From: Chryseobacterium gleum
Lineage (GTDB): Bacteria; Bacteroidota; Bacteroidia; Flavobacteriales; Schleiferiaceae
NCBI GenBank assembly: GCA_945883565.1
Contig: CAMCXO010000025.1
Coordinates: 1-35,440 of the forward strand
Length of the DNA: 35,440 nucleotides
Reading direction: 5' to 3'
Positions 16,335 to 25,093 of this stretch are shown in pieces. Each line of letters starts with the position of its first letter. The first letter of the stretch is position 1. The notes beneath the pieces were generated by a model. That model had not been told where the DNA came from. It searched no databases and was given only the letters and a program-made list of their open reading frames with translations. A program made the translations under genes and the position numbers.

Positions 16335-17026
16335 TGGGTACCAACGATTTCGGGCTTAAACTTTACAACATCGTAGGCAACTGGGTTAGCGCCATTTTTG
16401 GCAGCGAAAAAGCCAAATATTTTTTCGAAGCGGCCTATTGGAGAGGTCGTTGGATACTAGAAGGCGGTAAACTCAAAAACAGTCATTATCAAAATGTTTA
16501 CACCAAGGCCTTCAACCTTCAATTTTCCGATTTCGAGAACGCCAAAATTTTGGATTTGGGTTGTGGACCTCGTGGCAGTTTAGAATGGGCACAATTGGCC
16601 AAGGAACGCATTGGCCTCGATCCTTTGGCACATTTTTATCAAAAATTAAACGGCCAATCGCATCAAATGCAGTATTTGACTGCTAAAGCCGAGTCGCTTC
16701 CATTTCCTAACGAATATTTCGATATCGTTAGTTCGTTCAACTCGCTCGATCATGTAGACGATTTGAAAGAGGTTTTGAGCGAAATAAAACGTGTTTTAAA
16801 GCCCGGAGGTCTGTTTTTGCTAATTACAGACATTCACCCTCATCCTGCTCTTTGCGAACCAACTGTAATAAATTGGGACATACATGAACAACTGCGGCCA
16901 GAACTGCATTGCGAAATGCGTCGTGAAATAAAAAGGCAAAAACATATATACGAAAGCATTCATGCCAACTTGGCCTATGAAGGTGCGGAGTACGGCATTT
17001 ATATGGGAAAGTTTTTGAGGGTTTAG
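16334..17026 (+). CDS. Class I SAM-dependent methyltransferase
   Basis: This 230-residue protein has a methyltransferase-11-type domain. Motif I is ILDLGCGPRG (72-81), followed by LPFPNEYFDIVSSFNSLDHV and the post-motif IKRVLKPGGLFLL. The start ATG shares one base with the mltG stop (TAATG), so translation is probably coupled. The C-terminal third (INWDIHEQLRPE, then AYEGAEYGIYMGKFLRV) does not point to a known acceptor. The product might act on an envelope lipid, sugar or a small molecule. Confidence 0.8.
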   Translation: MGTNDFGLKLYNIVGNWVSAIFGSEKAKYFFEAAYWRGRWILEGGKLKNSHYQNVYTKAFNLQFSDFENAKILDLGCGPRGSLEWAQLAKERIGLDPLAHFYQKLNGQSHQMQYLTAKAESLPFPNEYFDIVSSFNSLDHVDDLKEVLSEIKRVLKPGGLFLLITDIHPHPALCEPTVINWDIHEQLRPELHCEMRREIKRQKHIYESIHANLAYEGAEYGIYMGKFLRV

Positions 17027-17057
17027 TTCATTTCTAAGCGGTTATTCTGATTAACGC

Positions 17058-17990
17058 TTAAAAAAACCGCAATACATGAATACTCAAGGCATAATCCCAG
17101 CGGGGTTGATAACCACTGTAGCTAGCTCGTACCGGCAATTGTACCCTAAGGCCAGAGCTCCAATTTCCCCAATAAACATCGCCTCCGGTTTGCAATACCA
17201 TTCGGCTGCTGCCACTGTGAGGATTTTCGACGCTTTCTGGACTTTTATCGAGACCGTTGTTTTCGAACCGAAAACCAATGAGCGGTGTAACCAAGGTTTT
17301 GGTTGAACTATGGTAATAAATGGCGGTGGCCGATGCCTGTTTGTAAAATCCCATGCGATAACCATCTTCATTTTCGGTGAAATAGGTGGCCATTAACTCC
17401 GATAAAAGCCCCCATTTGTTATGCCTAATGCCAAATTGGGTAAACATTGGAAAAGCATAGGCACCACTACCGGCCTGCATACCAAGCGGAAAAACAACCT
17501 TTCGGTAGTCGCGTTGGCGGTATTTACCGGTAGGCAACTGAATACTTAAGCCTGCATTCCATTGTCCTTGCCAACCATTTTCCCAAATTCGCTTTAACAG
17601 TTGTTGGTTGATGGTAAATTGTATATCGCCTATGCCGCTCAACATTTGTTGCCTATTTGTTTCAATGCGTTCCTTCCACACATAGGGCACGTTTACCATT
17701 AATTGGGTTTTTTCGTTAAAAACCCACCGCCCCCAAATATCCATCTGATTCCAAACATCGGTTTCAACCCGGCCGGCATTTGTTTGGGTTTCCGGAATAT
17801 TGAGATGAGAAAAGCGCAGTTGGTGGTATCGGAATGATAAAAACGAGCGGGAAAACTGAGGCAAAACACCCATTTGTCCTCCGGTTGAGAGGCAGCCACA
17901 TAAGTCGCAGGCTTTTGCACTAAAACTGTTTGAAACAATCAGAACGCTAAAAAGGATTCTGAAACTCGCTTTGATGTAAAAAGGTTTCAT
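17058..17990 (-). CDS. Outer-membrane beta-barrel protein with CxxCxC N-terminal motif
   Basis: The 310-residue protein has a signal peptide (cleavage near residue 27) directly followed by CDLCGC (Cys28, Cys31, Cys33). The rest is alternating beta-strand sequence ending in an aromatic residue (HVLRFF), typical of outer-membrane barrels. Proteins of this shape are often called transporters in Bacteroidota. The cysteine triplet at the mature N-terminus is a plausible soft-metal site. The ATG lies inside the upstream diheme enzyme gene (44-base overlap), so the two are coupled. With the MbnP/MbnH-like genes upstream, a role in copper movement across the outer membrane is an inference. Confidence 0.7.
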   Translation of the reverse strand: MKPFYIKASFRILFSVLIVSNSFSAKACDLCGCLSTGGQMGVLPQFSRSFLSFRYHQLRFSHLNIPETQTNAGRVETDVWNQMDIWGRWVFNEKTQLMVNVPYVWKERIETNRQQMLSGIGDIQFTINQQLLKRIWENGWQGQWNAGLSIQLPTGKYRQRDYRKVVFPLGMQAGSGAYAFPMFTQFGIRHNKWGLLSELMATYFTENEDGYRMGFYKQASATAIYYHSSTKTLVTPLIGFRFENNGLDKSPESVENPHSGSSRMVLQTGGDVYWGNWSSGLRVQLPVRASYSGYQPRWDYALSIHVLRFF

Positions 17991-18975
17991 CGCTAAGTGC
18001 CTTTAAGAAGGCTAAAAGTTGTTGTTTTTCGCTGTTAGAAAATTGAAATCCCCCGGTAGGTAAACTGGGGTCTAATTGTTTATGAGCTGTAATACCGCTG
18101 CTATAGTGTTCTATTACCTGCTCCAGACTTTCAATACGACCATCGTGCATATAGGGGAGGGTATAGGCAATGTTGCGCAATGAGGGCACCTTAAACTTCA
18201 TCGAATCCTCGGCCAAAAGGCTAATCATACCCCTTCCGGCATCGCTATAACCCTCTGCCAACCCATTATTCCGAAAGCTGAAATTTGTGAACAAAGGGGG
18301 TTTGTGGCATTGGCTGCAGTTCTGATTAAAAAGGGCTAAACCGGCTAATTCTTCTCCATTTAGGGCGTTTTTATTCCCTTTAACATATTGGTCGTATGGT
18401 GAATTCTCGCTTATAAGGGCGCTCATAAACTGAGCGAGGGCCAGAAACATTTTTCGGTCGTTTATATCGCCTTTCCCAAACGCATTTTCGAAGTCGCGCT
18501 GGTATTCGGGCGAACGCTTCAATTTGGCCACCACTTCCTTTAAGTCGGAACCCATTTCAACGGGGTTGGTAATTGGGGCAAAGGGCATGATTTCAATATG
18601 CTGCACACCGCCATCCCACATAAACTCGGGCATCCAAGCCAAATTAAACATGGCCGGACTATTCCTTAAACCGAATTCATCGTTTAAGCCATGGCTTAAT
18701 GGGTGAAAAGGATCGCTAAACGCTGCCCAAGGTTTGTGGCACGATTCGCAACTTATGGTGCTGTCTACCGATAAAATGGGGTCGAAAAAGAGCTTTCTTC
18801 CCAAATTGGTTATTCGCTTATCGGGCAAATTGCCTTCAAATTGATAATGGGCCGGAGGGAAGTGCTCGGGTTGAAAGAAGAGGCCCCCGGCAGGAGCCTC
18901 CTCTTGATTTTTCTCAGGAGTGCAAGCCAAAGCCGCCAAAAACAGCAGAAGCAAACTCCCAAAAACAGGTTTCAT
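17947..18975 (-). CDS. Diheme cytochrome c peroxidase/MauG family lipoprotein, MbnH-like (locus 2)
   Basis: The 342-residue lipoprotein (lipobox LAALAC, Cys18) has heme c sites CESCH (76-80) and CSQCH (220-224). CCP/MauG blocks are LGRKLFFDPILS, RNSPAMFNLAWMPEFMWDGGV, ITNPVEMG, FKVPSLRNI and PYMHDGRI. It starts directly after the stop of the MbnP-family gene, with no spacer, and overlaps the barrel gene downstream. That arrangement argues for an MbnH-like enzyme that modifies its neighbour, rather than a peroxide-scavenging peroxidase. Compared with the enzyme at 4074 it retains the WDGG block and an NPVEMG block, so the two loci are clearly diverged. Confidence 0.87.
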   Translation of the reverse strand: MKPVFGSLLLLFLAALACTPEKNQEEAPAGGLFFQPEHFPPAHYQFEGNLPDKRITNLGRKLFFDPILSVDSTISCESCHKPWAAFSDPFHPLSHGLNDEFGLRNSPAMFNLAWMPEFMWDGGVQHIEIMPFAPITNPVEMGSDLKEVVAKLKRSPEYQRDFENAFGKGDINDRKMFLALAQFMSALISENSPYDQYVKGNKNALNGEELAGLALFNQNCSQCHKPPLFTNFSFRNNGLAEGYSDAGRGMISLLAEDSMKFKVPSLRNIAYTLPYMHDGRIESLEQVIEHYSSGITAHKQLDPSLPTGGFQFSNSEKQQLLAFLKALSDETFLHQSEFQNPF

Positions 18976-19734
18976 TTAGTTGTGAATATGTTCCAATTCA
19001 AACATTTCAACATAATTCTTTGAAATGTTTACCGCGTTCATACCGGGCATGGTAACCCTTGGGTTTTGCGAAACGCGCAATTCCATTCCGGGGCCATCAA
19101 ACATTTTTTCTACATGAACCATTTGGTGCAATTCAGGGGTGGCTGTTGAGGTTATTTGCAATGGCAAAGGGAATAAATAACTAACTTCCTGCAAAGCATT
19201 CGTTTTATTTGCGTTGCGGAATCCGCCTATGTGATAAGCAAAATCAGTTCCATTGCTTTGTCCTTCGGTTTTTAAGAAAATATAACCCGAATTCCAGCTC
19301 CAAAACATACCCTCCGCCGGGCTTAGTGCGCCTTCCTGGGCTCCAGAAACGTTGCGCGTGCTGTCTACCCCAATGGTGAAACGCATACCTGAATAGGTTT
19401 TGGCAGGTATATTCTCCAATTCGAGTTCAAGGGTGGACTGGCTGCCTAGCTTAAACAGATGGTAGCTTTCGGGAACTGAATATACCGAGCCGTCTACAGC
19501 AATCCATTCAATATTGCTGATGTAATAGTTGAACATGCTGAAATTTAAAGCTTCGCCACCAATGTTGGTAACCGGCTGTGCGGTGGGAATGGTAAACGGG
19601 CTGCTACCCCATTTGTGTTCAAACTCCAATATGGCTTTGCCAAATTGTGGTTGGGTGTTGTTGTTATTGTTTTCGTCTTTTTTACAAGCCAAAACACTAA
19701 GGCCGAGCAAAGCGGCCAATACTAAATTGCGCAT
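18976..19734 (-). CDS. MbnP-family (copper-binding type) lipoprotein (locus 2)
   Basis: The 252-residue lipoprotein (Cys17 in SVLAC) carries the MbnP blocks FNYYISNIEWI (68-78), IPAKTYSGMRFTIGVDSTRN (109-128), EGMFWSWNSGYIFLKTEG (141-158, Trp145 and Trp147) and FAYHIGG (His168). An Asn-rich spacer (22-26) follows the lipid anchor. A His-rich end (LEHIHN) could add ligands. It is the same family as the protein at 3312 and has the same W-x-W spacing. As in methanotroph MbnP, one Trp could be converted to kynurenine by the adjacent diheme enzyme to make a copper site; this is expectation from the family, not shown by sequence. Confidence 0.83.
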   Translation of the reverse strand: MRNLVLAALLGLSVLACKKDENNNNNTQPQFGKAILEFEHKWGSSPFTIPTAQPVTNIGGEALNFSMFNYYISNIEWIAVDGSVYSVPESYHLFKLGSQSTLELELENIPAKTYSGMRFTIGVDSTRNVSGAQEGALSPAEGMFWSWNSGYIFLKTEGQSNGTDFAYHIGGFRNANKTNALQEVSYLFPLPLQITSTATPELHQMVHVEKMFDGPGMELRVSQNPRVTMPGMNAVNISKNYVEMFELEHIHN

Positions 19735-19773
19735 TTTTTTGTTGATTTTGAGTTTTTTAACTGAGATTAGTAC

Positions 19774-20172
19774 TTAAACGTCCGTGTGAACAGGTGATGT
19801 AAAAACCCAAAATTTTGGAGGATGCCAATTCTGAAACCGATATCCAATTAACAAATTAGCCCCAAAGTATACAGGACTTTTCGTTTGTATGAAGGAAACT
19901 CTATTTATATCGGGAAGGAATGTCTCTAAGAAAAACAGAAGCAAATGTTCGGCTTCCGGAATAACAGGGGCTTGCTCAGAATTCTTAGAACCGGCTTCGA
20001 GCATGTCTTTTAAATGACATTGTCCGCGACAGTCAAGCTCAGGTTTGTCTTTATTTACGCAAAACACCTCAGCTATATACGTGCGATTTGCTTCGAAAAA
20101 CGCCAATGCCGCAGTTTGATACAACCACAGCTGAGCAATTGACAACATAAACAAAGCCGCTACAACACGCAT
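19774..20172 (-). CDS. Small envelope protein with C-x9-C-x3-CH motif
   Basis: The 132-residue protein has an N-terminal hydrophobic segment (about 3-25) and then FCVNKDKPELDCRGQCHL, in which Cys38, Cys48, Cys52 and His53 form a possible metal or disulfide site. A hydrophobic middle stretch (77-86) and a WHPPKF motif near the C-terminus follow. I have no named family for it, though the KDKPELDC-G-CHL pattern looks like a conserved Bacteroidota small protein. It is first in the operon with the MbnP-family, MbnH-like and CxxCxC barrel genes (39-base gap to the next gene). A role in copper sensing or delivery would fit the context but is unproven. Confidence 0.7.
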   Translation of the reverse strand: MRVVAALFMLSIAQLWLYQTAALAFFEANRTYIAEVFCVNKDKPELDCRGQCHLKDMLEAGSKNSEQAPVIPEAEHLLLFFLETFLPDINRVSFIQTKSPVYFGANLLIGYRFQNWHPPKFWVFTSPVHTDV

Positions 20173-20198
20173 GGGTACAAATTACGGTCAGAAAACAT

Positions 20199-20231
20199 AA
20201 AAAAAGCAAACCATCTTTTCAAACATGGTTT
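20199..20231 (-). terminator. Intrinsic terminator of the 28401-20272 operon
   Basis: On the minus strand a 7-bp stem (AAACCAT/ATGGTTT, 20208-20214 with 20225-20231) is followed by a run of T (plus-strand A-run at 20199-20205). It lies 40 bases after the glycosyltransferase stop. It separates that operon from the MbnP operon downstream. Confidence 0.6.
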
Positions 20232-20271
20232 TCATCGAACAAACTCTTTATTTCGAGGGCCTTTTTCTTTT

Positions 20272-21735
20272 CTATTTTGATTTATAGTACACCCGACTTT
20301 CAAAAGTGGGTGTTATCAGCATAACGCTTGGCATTAATTGGGCTTTTTCCAGTTCCCTGCTAAGTTCTCCCTTTACATCGGTTAAAGCCATACCGCCGTC
20401 TACCACCAAAAGGCTGTCACTCTTGTTAATGAAGCCTAAAGGTAAATCTGAAGCCTTGTAAACAGAATAAATCCCCATACGCTCTAAGTGTTCCTCAAGC
20501 TTACCATAGTCTTTAAAGGCCTCCGGGTAGGCATGATAGGCCAGGTTTTTATTCCACCATGGTGGACAAATAATCACTTTACCTCCATTGCTTTGATGGG
20601 TTTTCATTAATAAGGCAGTCTCGCGATGTTTCAAATGGTCGTTGCCATGCAAATCGCTTTTAAACAAATAAAACAAAAGCAAGCCCATGGCAGGCCATTT
20701 TAGTGCGGCGAAGGCATTAATCCATTCAAGGAAAGCCCTCGAAATAAGGGCCAGCCAAATGGGTAGAAACAACAACAAATACCGTTCATGAAAAACCGGA
20801 ATTTTAAGAGAAATTATATAAGACAAGAGAAGAAAAAACAGCCCGAACAGAAGAAGTACTTTATCAGCTGTTTGGAAGCGCTTTTTTTGCCATAAGTAAA
20901 AAAGTATATGCATCACTAGCCCTAATCCGGCGAATAAGGCCAAGCCCCCTTGATTGGTAAATCGCCTTAAAATCCAATATAAATCTAAAGGAACCGGGGG
21001 CATTAGCCATCCTATGCTTTGTTCGGTAGCGGTTAAGCGTGTAAAGAAAACAGACAAATAAGGCAGAAAGCCCAGTAGCAATAGGGCATAAAGCCAGAGC
21101 ATGTTTTTGAATTTTTGCGCTTCCTTCCAATTAATAATCAGGGTGATTAATGCCAAACTCAAGAAATATACAACAGAAATAAAGTGGGTATAGAGCATGA
21201 GTATGCCGGAAATAATAAAAAGAATACTGTGTTTTTTACCTGAAGTGGAAATGGTCAAAGTGAAAAATGAAAAAAAGTTGAGCATAAACAGAAACAAAAG
21301 CAAACTGTAAGCCCGTATGTCGTGGGCGTAAAAAATGGCCGAATTTGAAAATAAAAGCAATAGGCTAGAAATAGCTGCCAATTTGAAGTTGAAAAGTTTA
21401 TTTAAACCAAAAAAGTAGAGCGAAACTGATAGAATAGAGAAAACAGCTGAAGAAAACCGAAGCATCCAAACACCATTACCAAGCCATTTCATCCAAAAAT
21501 GTAACAGTAAAAAGTGTATGGGTGGGTTGTTTTCGTTGGGCATTAAACCCAAAATATTATCGATGCTGCCTTGGGCATGATAAAGGCTAAATGGTTCATC
21601 AAGGCTTATTTCCCTTTCAGTTAAATAAAGCAATCTAACGAGAGCAGCCAAAACCCCCAAAGCCATACCTGTTACCAAAATCAGGTTTTTCTGAGAAATG
21701 GATTCCCGAAATCGGTAAAAGGGCAGTTTTTCCAA
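20272..21735 (-). CDS. GT-C family membrane glycosyltransferase (ArnT/PMT-like)
   Basis: The 487-residue protein has about ten hydrophobic helices and the GT-C signature in the first periplasmic loop: REISLDEPFSLYHAQ with an acidic Asp-Glu pair (46-47). HDIRAYSLLLFL resembles the second conserved loop of the PMT_2/ArnT group. Such enzymes transfer sugars from polyprenyl-phosphate donors on the outer face of the inner membrane. The start is a TTG at 21735, 2 bases after the stop of the preceding gene; the next Met lies inside the first helix. As the last gene of a surface-protein operon it may glycosylate an exported product, which is inference. Confidence 0.8.
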   Translation of the reverse strand: MEKLPFYRFRESISQKNLILVTGMALGVLAALVRLLYLTEREISLDEPFSLYHAQGSIDNILGLMPNENNPPIHFLLLHFWMKWLGNGVWMLRFSSAVFSILSVSLYFFGLNKLFNFKLAAISSLLLLFSNSAIFYAHDIRAYSLLLFLFMLNFFSFFTLTISTSGKKHSILFIISGILMLYTHFISVVYFLSLALITLIINWKEAQKFKNMLWLYALLLLGFLPYLSVFFTRLTATEQSIGWLMPPVPLDLYWILRRFTNQGGLALFAGLGLVMHILFYLWQKKRFQTADKVLLLFGLFFLLLSYIISLKIPVFHERYLLLFLPIWLALISRAFLEWINAFAALKWPAMGLLLFYLFKSDLHGNDHLKHRETALLMKTHQSNGGKVIICPPWWNKNLAYHAYPEAFKDYGKLEEHLERMGIYSVYKASDLPLGFINKSDSLLVVDGGMALTDVKGELSRELEKAQLMPSVMLITPTFESRVYYKSK

Positions 21736-21737
21736 GA

Positions 21738-24700
21738 TCAGAAATCGGTACTAAGCGAAAAATAGAAAACCGAAGGCAAAACAACGCCATCTTCTATTCC
21801 CCAGGCCCAGTCGGCCCTCATAAAATAGCCCAGCAATCGGGTTCTAAGGCCAAATCCGGTGCCATACACAATGGGGTCTTTTTGTCTGTCAACCACAATA
21901 CGCAAGCTTGGAGGCAGCTCCACAATTCGATTGTTTAAGGCATTTTCAGCACTCCATGGACTAGATCCATTCCAGGCCGTTCCCACATCACCAAAACCTA
22001 TAATTTGGAAATTGGCAATAAAATCGTTTCGAATAGGGCGGTTTAATATGTACTTAAAGATAGGAACGCGCAATTCACTGTTTAAAACGGCAAAGCTGTT
22101 TCCATTCCTTACGTTTTGAAAGAACCCGCGCATATTGGTTACCAAGGTTTGAAAAACGTAATTTTCGGTTTGCGAAATGGGGGTGCTGTTGTCGAACTGA
22201 GGACCAAATTGATTGTCGACCCCTCCTAAAAAGTGCACCAGCTTTTGGGCGCCAAACGAGGTACCCCCTGCAAAGCGGTTAGCCCAAATAATGGTTCTGT
22301 GCACTTGGGTATATTGCCTAAAATCAATACCTGCAGTATGCAAGCCTGTATTCGAGGCACTGAAATTTCGGTAGTATTCGCTAAAGATCTTAAAACGCAT
22401 TCCGGCGTGTAAATTCAAGCCTAGTTTACGGGTATTATCGTAAATATAAGCAGCCCTTAATATGCCATAGTCAATTGAAGTGGCCGGAATATTTACCGAA
22501 TACCCATCGGTGCTCAATGCAATGCCTCGGTCGTTTCTATAGGCCAAACTGCCTTCTACAGACGATACAGGATTGAGTGGATAACGGTTTTTATAGGTAA
22601 CTTCATGGGTAATCACGCGGGCCAATATGGGGAAACCCAATGGATCGCGGGCTTCTCCAAAACGAGAGCGTCGGTAAACCATCAGGGTTTTATCGAGGCG
22701 CTTGCTAAAATCGGTTAGCCCAATAAAAAATTCAGCATTCGGACTAAGTGAAAGTCCGGGTATGGGCTGAAAGTCGGTTCTTAATCCGGCAGTAATTCTG
22801 TAATTATTGAACAAGTCAACCACCCCTACTTTAAACAACATATTAAAACCTGCATTCAGCAAATTGGGTGATGGAACTCCGGTGAAAGGTTGGTATTGCG
22901 GATTGGCGAAAATATTGTCTATCTGCGTGGTGAATTCATCCTGATATAAACTCACAAAGTAGTTTCTCTTATTGGGGATGATTAAACTATCGGCTTTTTC
23001 ATCTTTTTGGGGAAAGGCTACCAAAGTAGCAGGTTCTATAATGGTTTCGGCCGGTTTTGGTCTTAACACCAAACGGTTGGCTGTTAGTTTAGGGTGAAAT
23101 TGATAATTTAAAATATCTATACTGCCTTTTGGCCGACCTTCTTTTGGAGGTAAAATAACCGCTGTGCGCTCTGTTAGTTTGGGGGTTTCGGGGGTATCCT
23201 TTGAAGTGGATGTCGAATCTGAATTTTCTACAGATGAAGTGGATGTCGAATCTGAATTTTCTACAGACGTTTTGTGGTTTAAATCGAGATTAACTTTACG
23301 CAATTCATAACGCCCACGTGCTAAAAAGGTCTGTAAGCCCATAGTGCCATCGTTCGAAATAGCCTGTTGAACAATGTCGTAGCGGCCTTCACTCAATCTA
23401 AAGTGTTTGAAATGGTAGTTGTAGTGAATGCTGGTATCAATATAGGCTATACTGCTGTCTATTTGCAATTGATAAACATTTCTGTAGCCGTTGAGGTTGC
23501 TTAAATAGGCTAAAGAGGTATTGTTGAATACCTCAAGGTTGTCTTCTTGAATATTGGGTGTTTTACTCAGTCTCCAAAAACTGCCAATGCCTTCGCCATT
23601 TCGGTTTGCCACATAGAGGTCGAAGGTGGGTTCTATAGAAGGACGCGTTTTGGTGGTGGTTGGCTCTAAACTTTCTTTCGGACGGTTCGAGCGAAACACT
23701 ATGCGTTTGTCGCTTTGAAAGAACACCGCGTCAAAATCATCATAAACATCCTGGGTAATTTCTTCTATACTGGTATTCAAGATGGTGTAGAGATACACGT
23801 CCGATTGCCCGTTTTTACTTGCCGTCATAAGCAATTGTTTGCCGTCTTGGCTGTATTGCATACTGTGCACTTTATCGAATTTAAAAAATTCCTTTGTTTC
23901 GGTTTTTTTCTTTTCCAAATCATAAAAGTTTAACCATAAAAAGCCTTTCTCCTCGGTTAAAAAAGCTATTATTCTGCCATTGGGATGCCAAGCGGGCAGT
24001 GGAAACGTGTAATCGGCATTTTGTGGAATCCGATAGCCGCCGTAGTACAGATTTTTGCTCTTTTTCTTTTCGATGTCGAAAAGCTTCAATCTGTAACGCC
24101 CTTGCCTGTTAACCACAGCCACTGCTTTGTTGCCTTCGGCATTTAACTGCAAATGGCTAATCCGTTCGTCGTGGCGGCTTTTCCAAACCACATCGCCCGG
24201 TAAATCTTTAAAAGCTTTTTTTCCTTCTTGGGAGCGCTGCAATTCACTCTGGTAATACAAATTCCAGTTTTGCATGATTTGCTTGAGGTCGCTGCCCAAA
24301 ATATACCGAAAACCGGCATCTACATTTCGGTTCACTACCGCCATATACAGCACATTTCGAATAACCTTTTTGCCGTAATTGGCCGCAATAAAGTCCCATA
24401 TAGAATGCCCTGCCACCCGGGCATCTTCGCCGGTTAACGAATTGAAGCGCTTAAAGCGTTTACCTGCAAATCCATCTACCAAAAGAGCGCGGTCGTGGGC
24501 ATTCATAGGGCCCGATAGGTGCGAAATAAGCCCCTCAAAATACCATTCCGGAAAATTTAAAAGGGTAGAGTTTTTAAAACTCTCGGCAAAACTTCCGTAA
24601 ATTAAATTATTCAGAAGCAATTCGGCCATGCCCGAACGCATTTGTCCTTCGAGATTGGCATAACTTCCGTCGAAGTATAAAAACATTTTATTGCCCGAAA

Positions 24701-25091
24701 TATGGGTAACCCCACCCGTATTATACGCGTCTTCGTCTGAGGCGATTAAATTGCTTTGTTTGAGTTCACTTAAATTATTGAACACCAAAATACTTATTCG
24801 GTCTTGTATGGGCGAATCGAGGCTTCTTTCCAGATCGTTGAGGTTGCGATGGGCCATTTCAGCGGCCTTTCGGGCTATGGCCTCACTGCTTTTATAGAAG
24901 TAAACATCCATTTTCTCGAACCTATAAAAGTTCCAGTCAAATCGGTTGTACTCCACCCTGTTTTTGCCAAACTCCTGATGCAAGCCATAAAAAAACTGAG
25001 CTTTCACCGGCACAAAACCCAGCCAAACCATCAACCACATAACAGGCCAAGGCTTTTTGCAAAAGTTGAAAACGGTTAGAGACTTGTGCAT
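21738..25091 (-). CDS. Large exported protein: peptidase-MA-like, TolB-type propeller and surface beta-barrel domains
   Basis: The 1117-residue protein starts with a signal peptide (about 15-31). Residues 60-290 resemble a gluzincin-type (peptidase MA) fold ending with FPEWYFEGLISHLSG, but no HExxH is present where it would be expected (QMRSGMAELLLNN), so it is probably not an active protease. Residues about 300-600 show WD40/TolB-like propeller repeats (AWHPNGRIIAF, SMQYSQDGKQLLM). A Ser/Thr/Pro-rich linker with an 11-residue tandem repeat follows at 608-630. The rest (about 720-1117) is beta-strand rich, with FGFGDVGTAW-like surface-antigen features, and ends YFSLSTDF, an outer-membrane barrel. 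Function unknown. Confidence 0.75.
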   Translation of the reverse strand: MHKSLTVFNFCKKPWPVMWLMVWLGFVPVKAQFFYGLHQEFGKNRVEYNRFDWNFYRFEKMDVYFYKSSEAIARKAAEMAHRNLNDLERSLDSPIQDRISILVFNNLSELKQSNLIASDEDAYNTGGVTHISGNKMFLYFDGSYANLEGQMRSGMAELLLNNLIYGSFAESFKNSTLLNFPEWYFEGLISHLSGPMNAHDRALLVDGFAGKRFKRFNSLTGEDARVAGHSIWDFIAANYGKKVIRNVLYMAVVNRNVDAGFRYILGSDLKQIMQNWNLYYQSELQRSQEGKKAFKDLPGDVVWKSRHDERISHLQLNAEGNKAVAVVNRQGRYRLKLFDIEKKKSKNLYYGGYRIPQNADYTFPLPAWHPNGRIIAFLTEEKGFLWLNFYDLEKKKTETKEFFKFDKVHSMQYSQDGKQLLMTASKNGQSDVYLYTILNTSIEEITQDVYDDFDAVFFQSDKRIVFRSNRPKESLEPTTTKTRPSIEPTFDLYVANRNGEGIGSFWRLSKTPNIQEDNLEVFNNTSLAYLSNLNGYRNVYQLQIDSSIAYIDTSIHYNYHFKHFRLSEGRYDIVQQAISNDGTMGLQTFLARGRYELRKVNLDLNHKTSVENSDSTSTSSVENSDSTSTSKDTPETPKLTERTAVILPPKEGRPKGSIDILNYQFHPKLTANRLVLRPKPAETIIEPATLVAFPQKDEKADSLIIPNKRNYFVSLYQDEFTTQIDNIFANPQYQPFTGVPSPNLLNAGFNMLFKVGVVDLFNNYRITAGLRTDFQPIPGLSLSPNAEFFIGLTDFSKRLDKTLMVYRRSRFGEARDPLGFPILARVITHEVTYKNRYPLNPVSSVEGSLAYRNDRGIALSTDGYSVNIPATSIDYGILRAAYIYDNTRKLGLNLHAGMRFKIFSEYYRNFSASNTGLHTAGIDFRQYTQVHRTIIWANRFAGGTSFGAQKLVHFLGGVDNQFGPQFDNSTPISQTENYVFQTLVTNMRGFFQNVRNGNSFAVLNSELRVPIFKYILNRPIRNDFIANFQIIGFGDVGTAWNGSSPWSAENALNNRIVELPPSLRIVVDRQKDPIVYGTGFGLRTRLLGYFMRADWAWGIEDGVVLPSVFYFSLSTDF
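23203..23268 (-). repeat. 33-bp tandem repeat, two copies, inside the 1117-aa gene
   Basis: Two adjacent 33-bp copies (23203-23235 and 23236-23268) differ only at the last base. They encode SVENSDSTSTS twice, in the linker between the propeller and barrel domains. The in-frame unit can change copy number without breaking the gene. Confidence 0.95.
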
Positions 25092-25093
25092 GT

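Noticed and set aside
17037-17059. Bidirectional terminator between the convergent methyltransferase and barrel genes
   Set aside because: The stem is only about 5 bp with mismatches and there is no T-run on the correct side for either gene.
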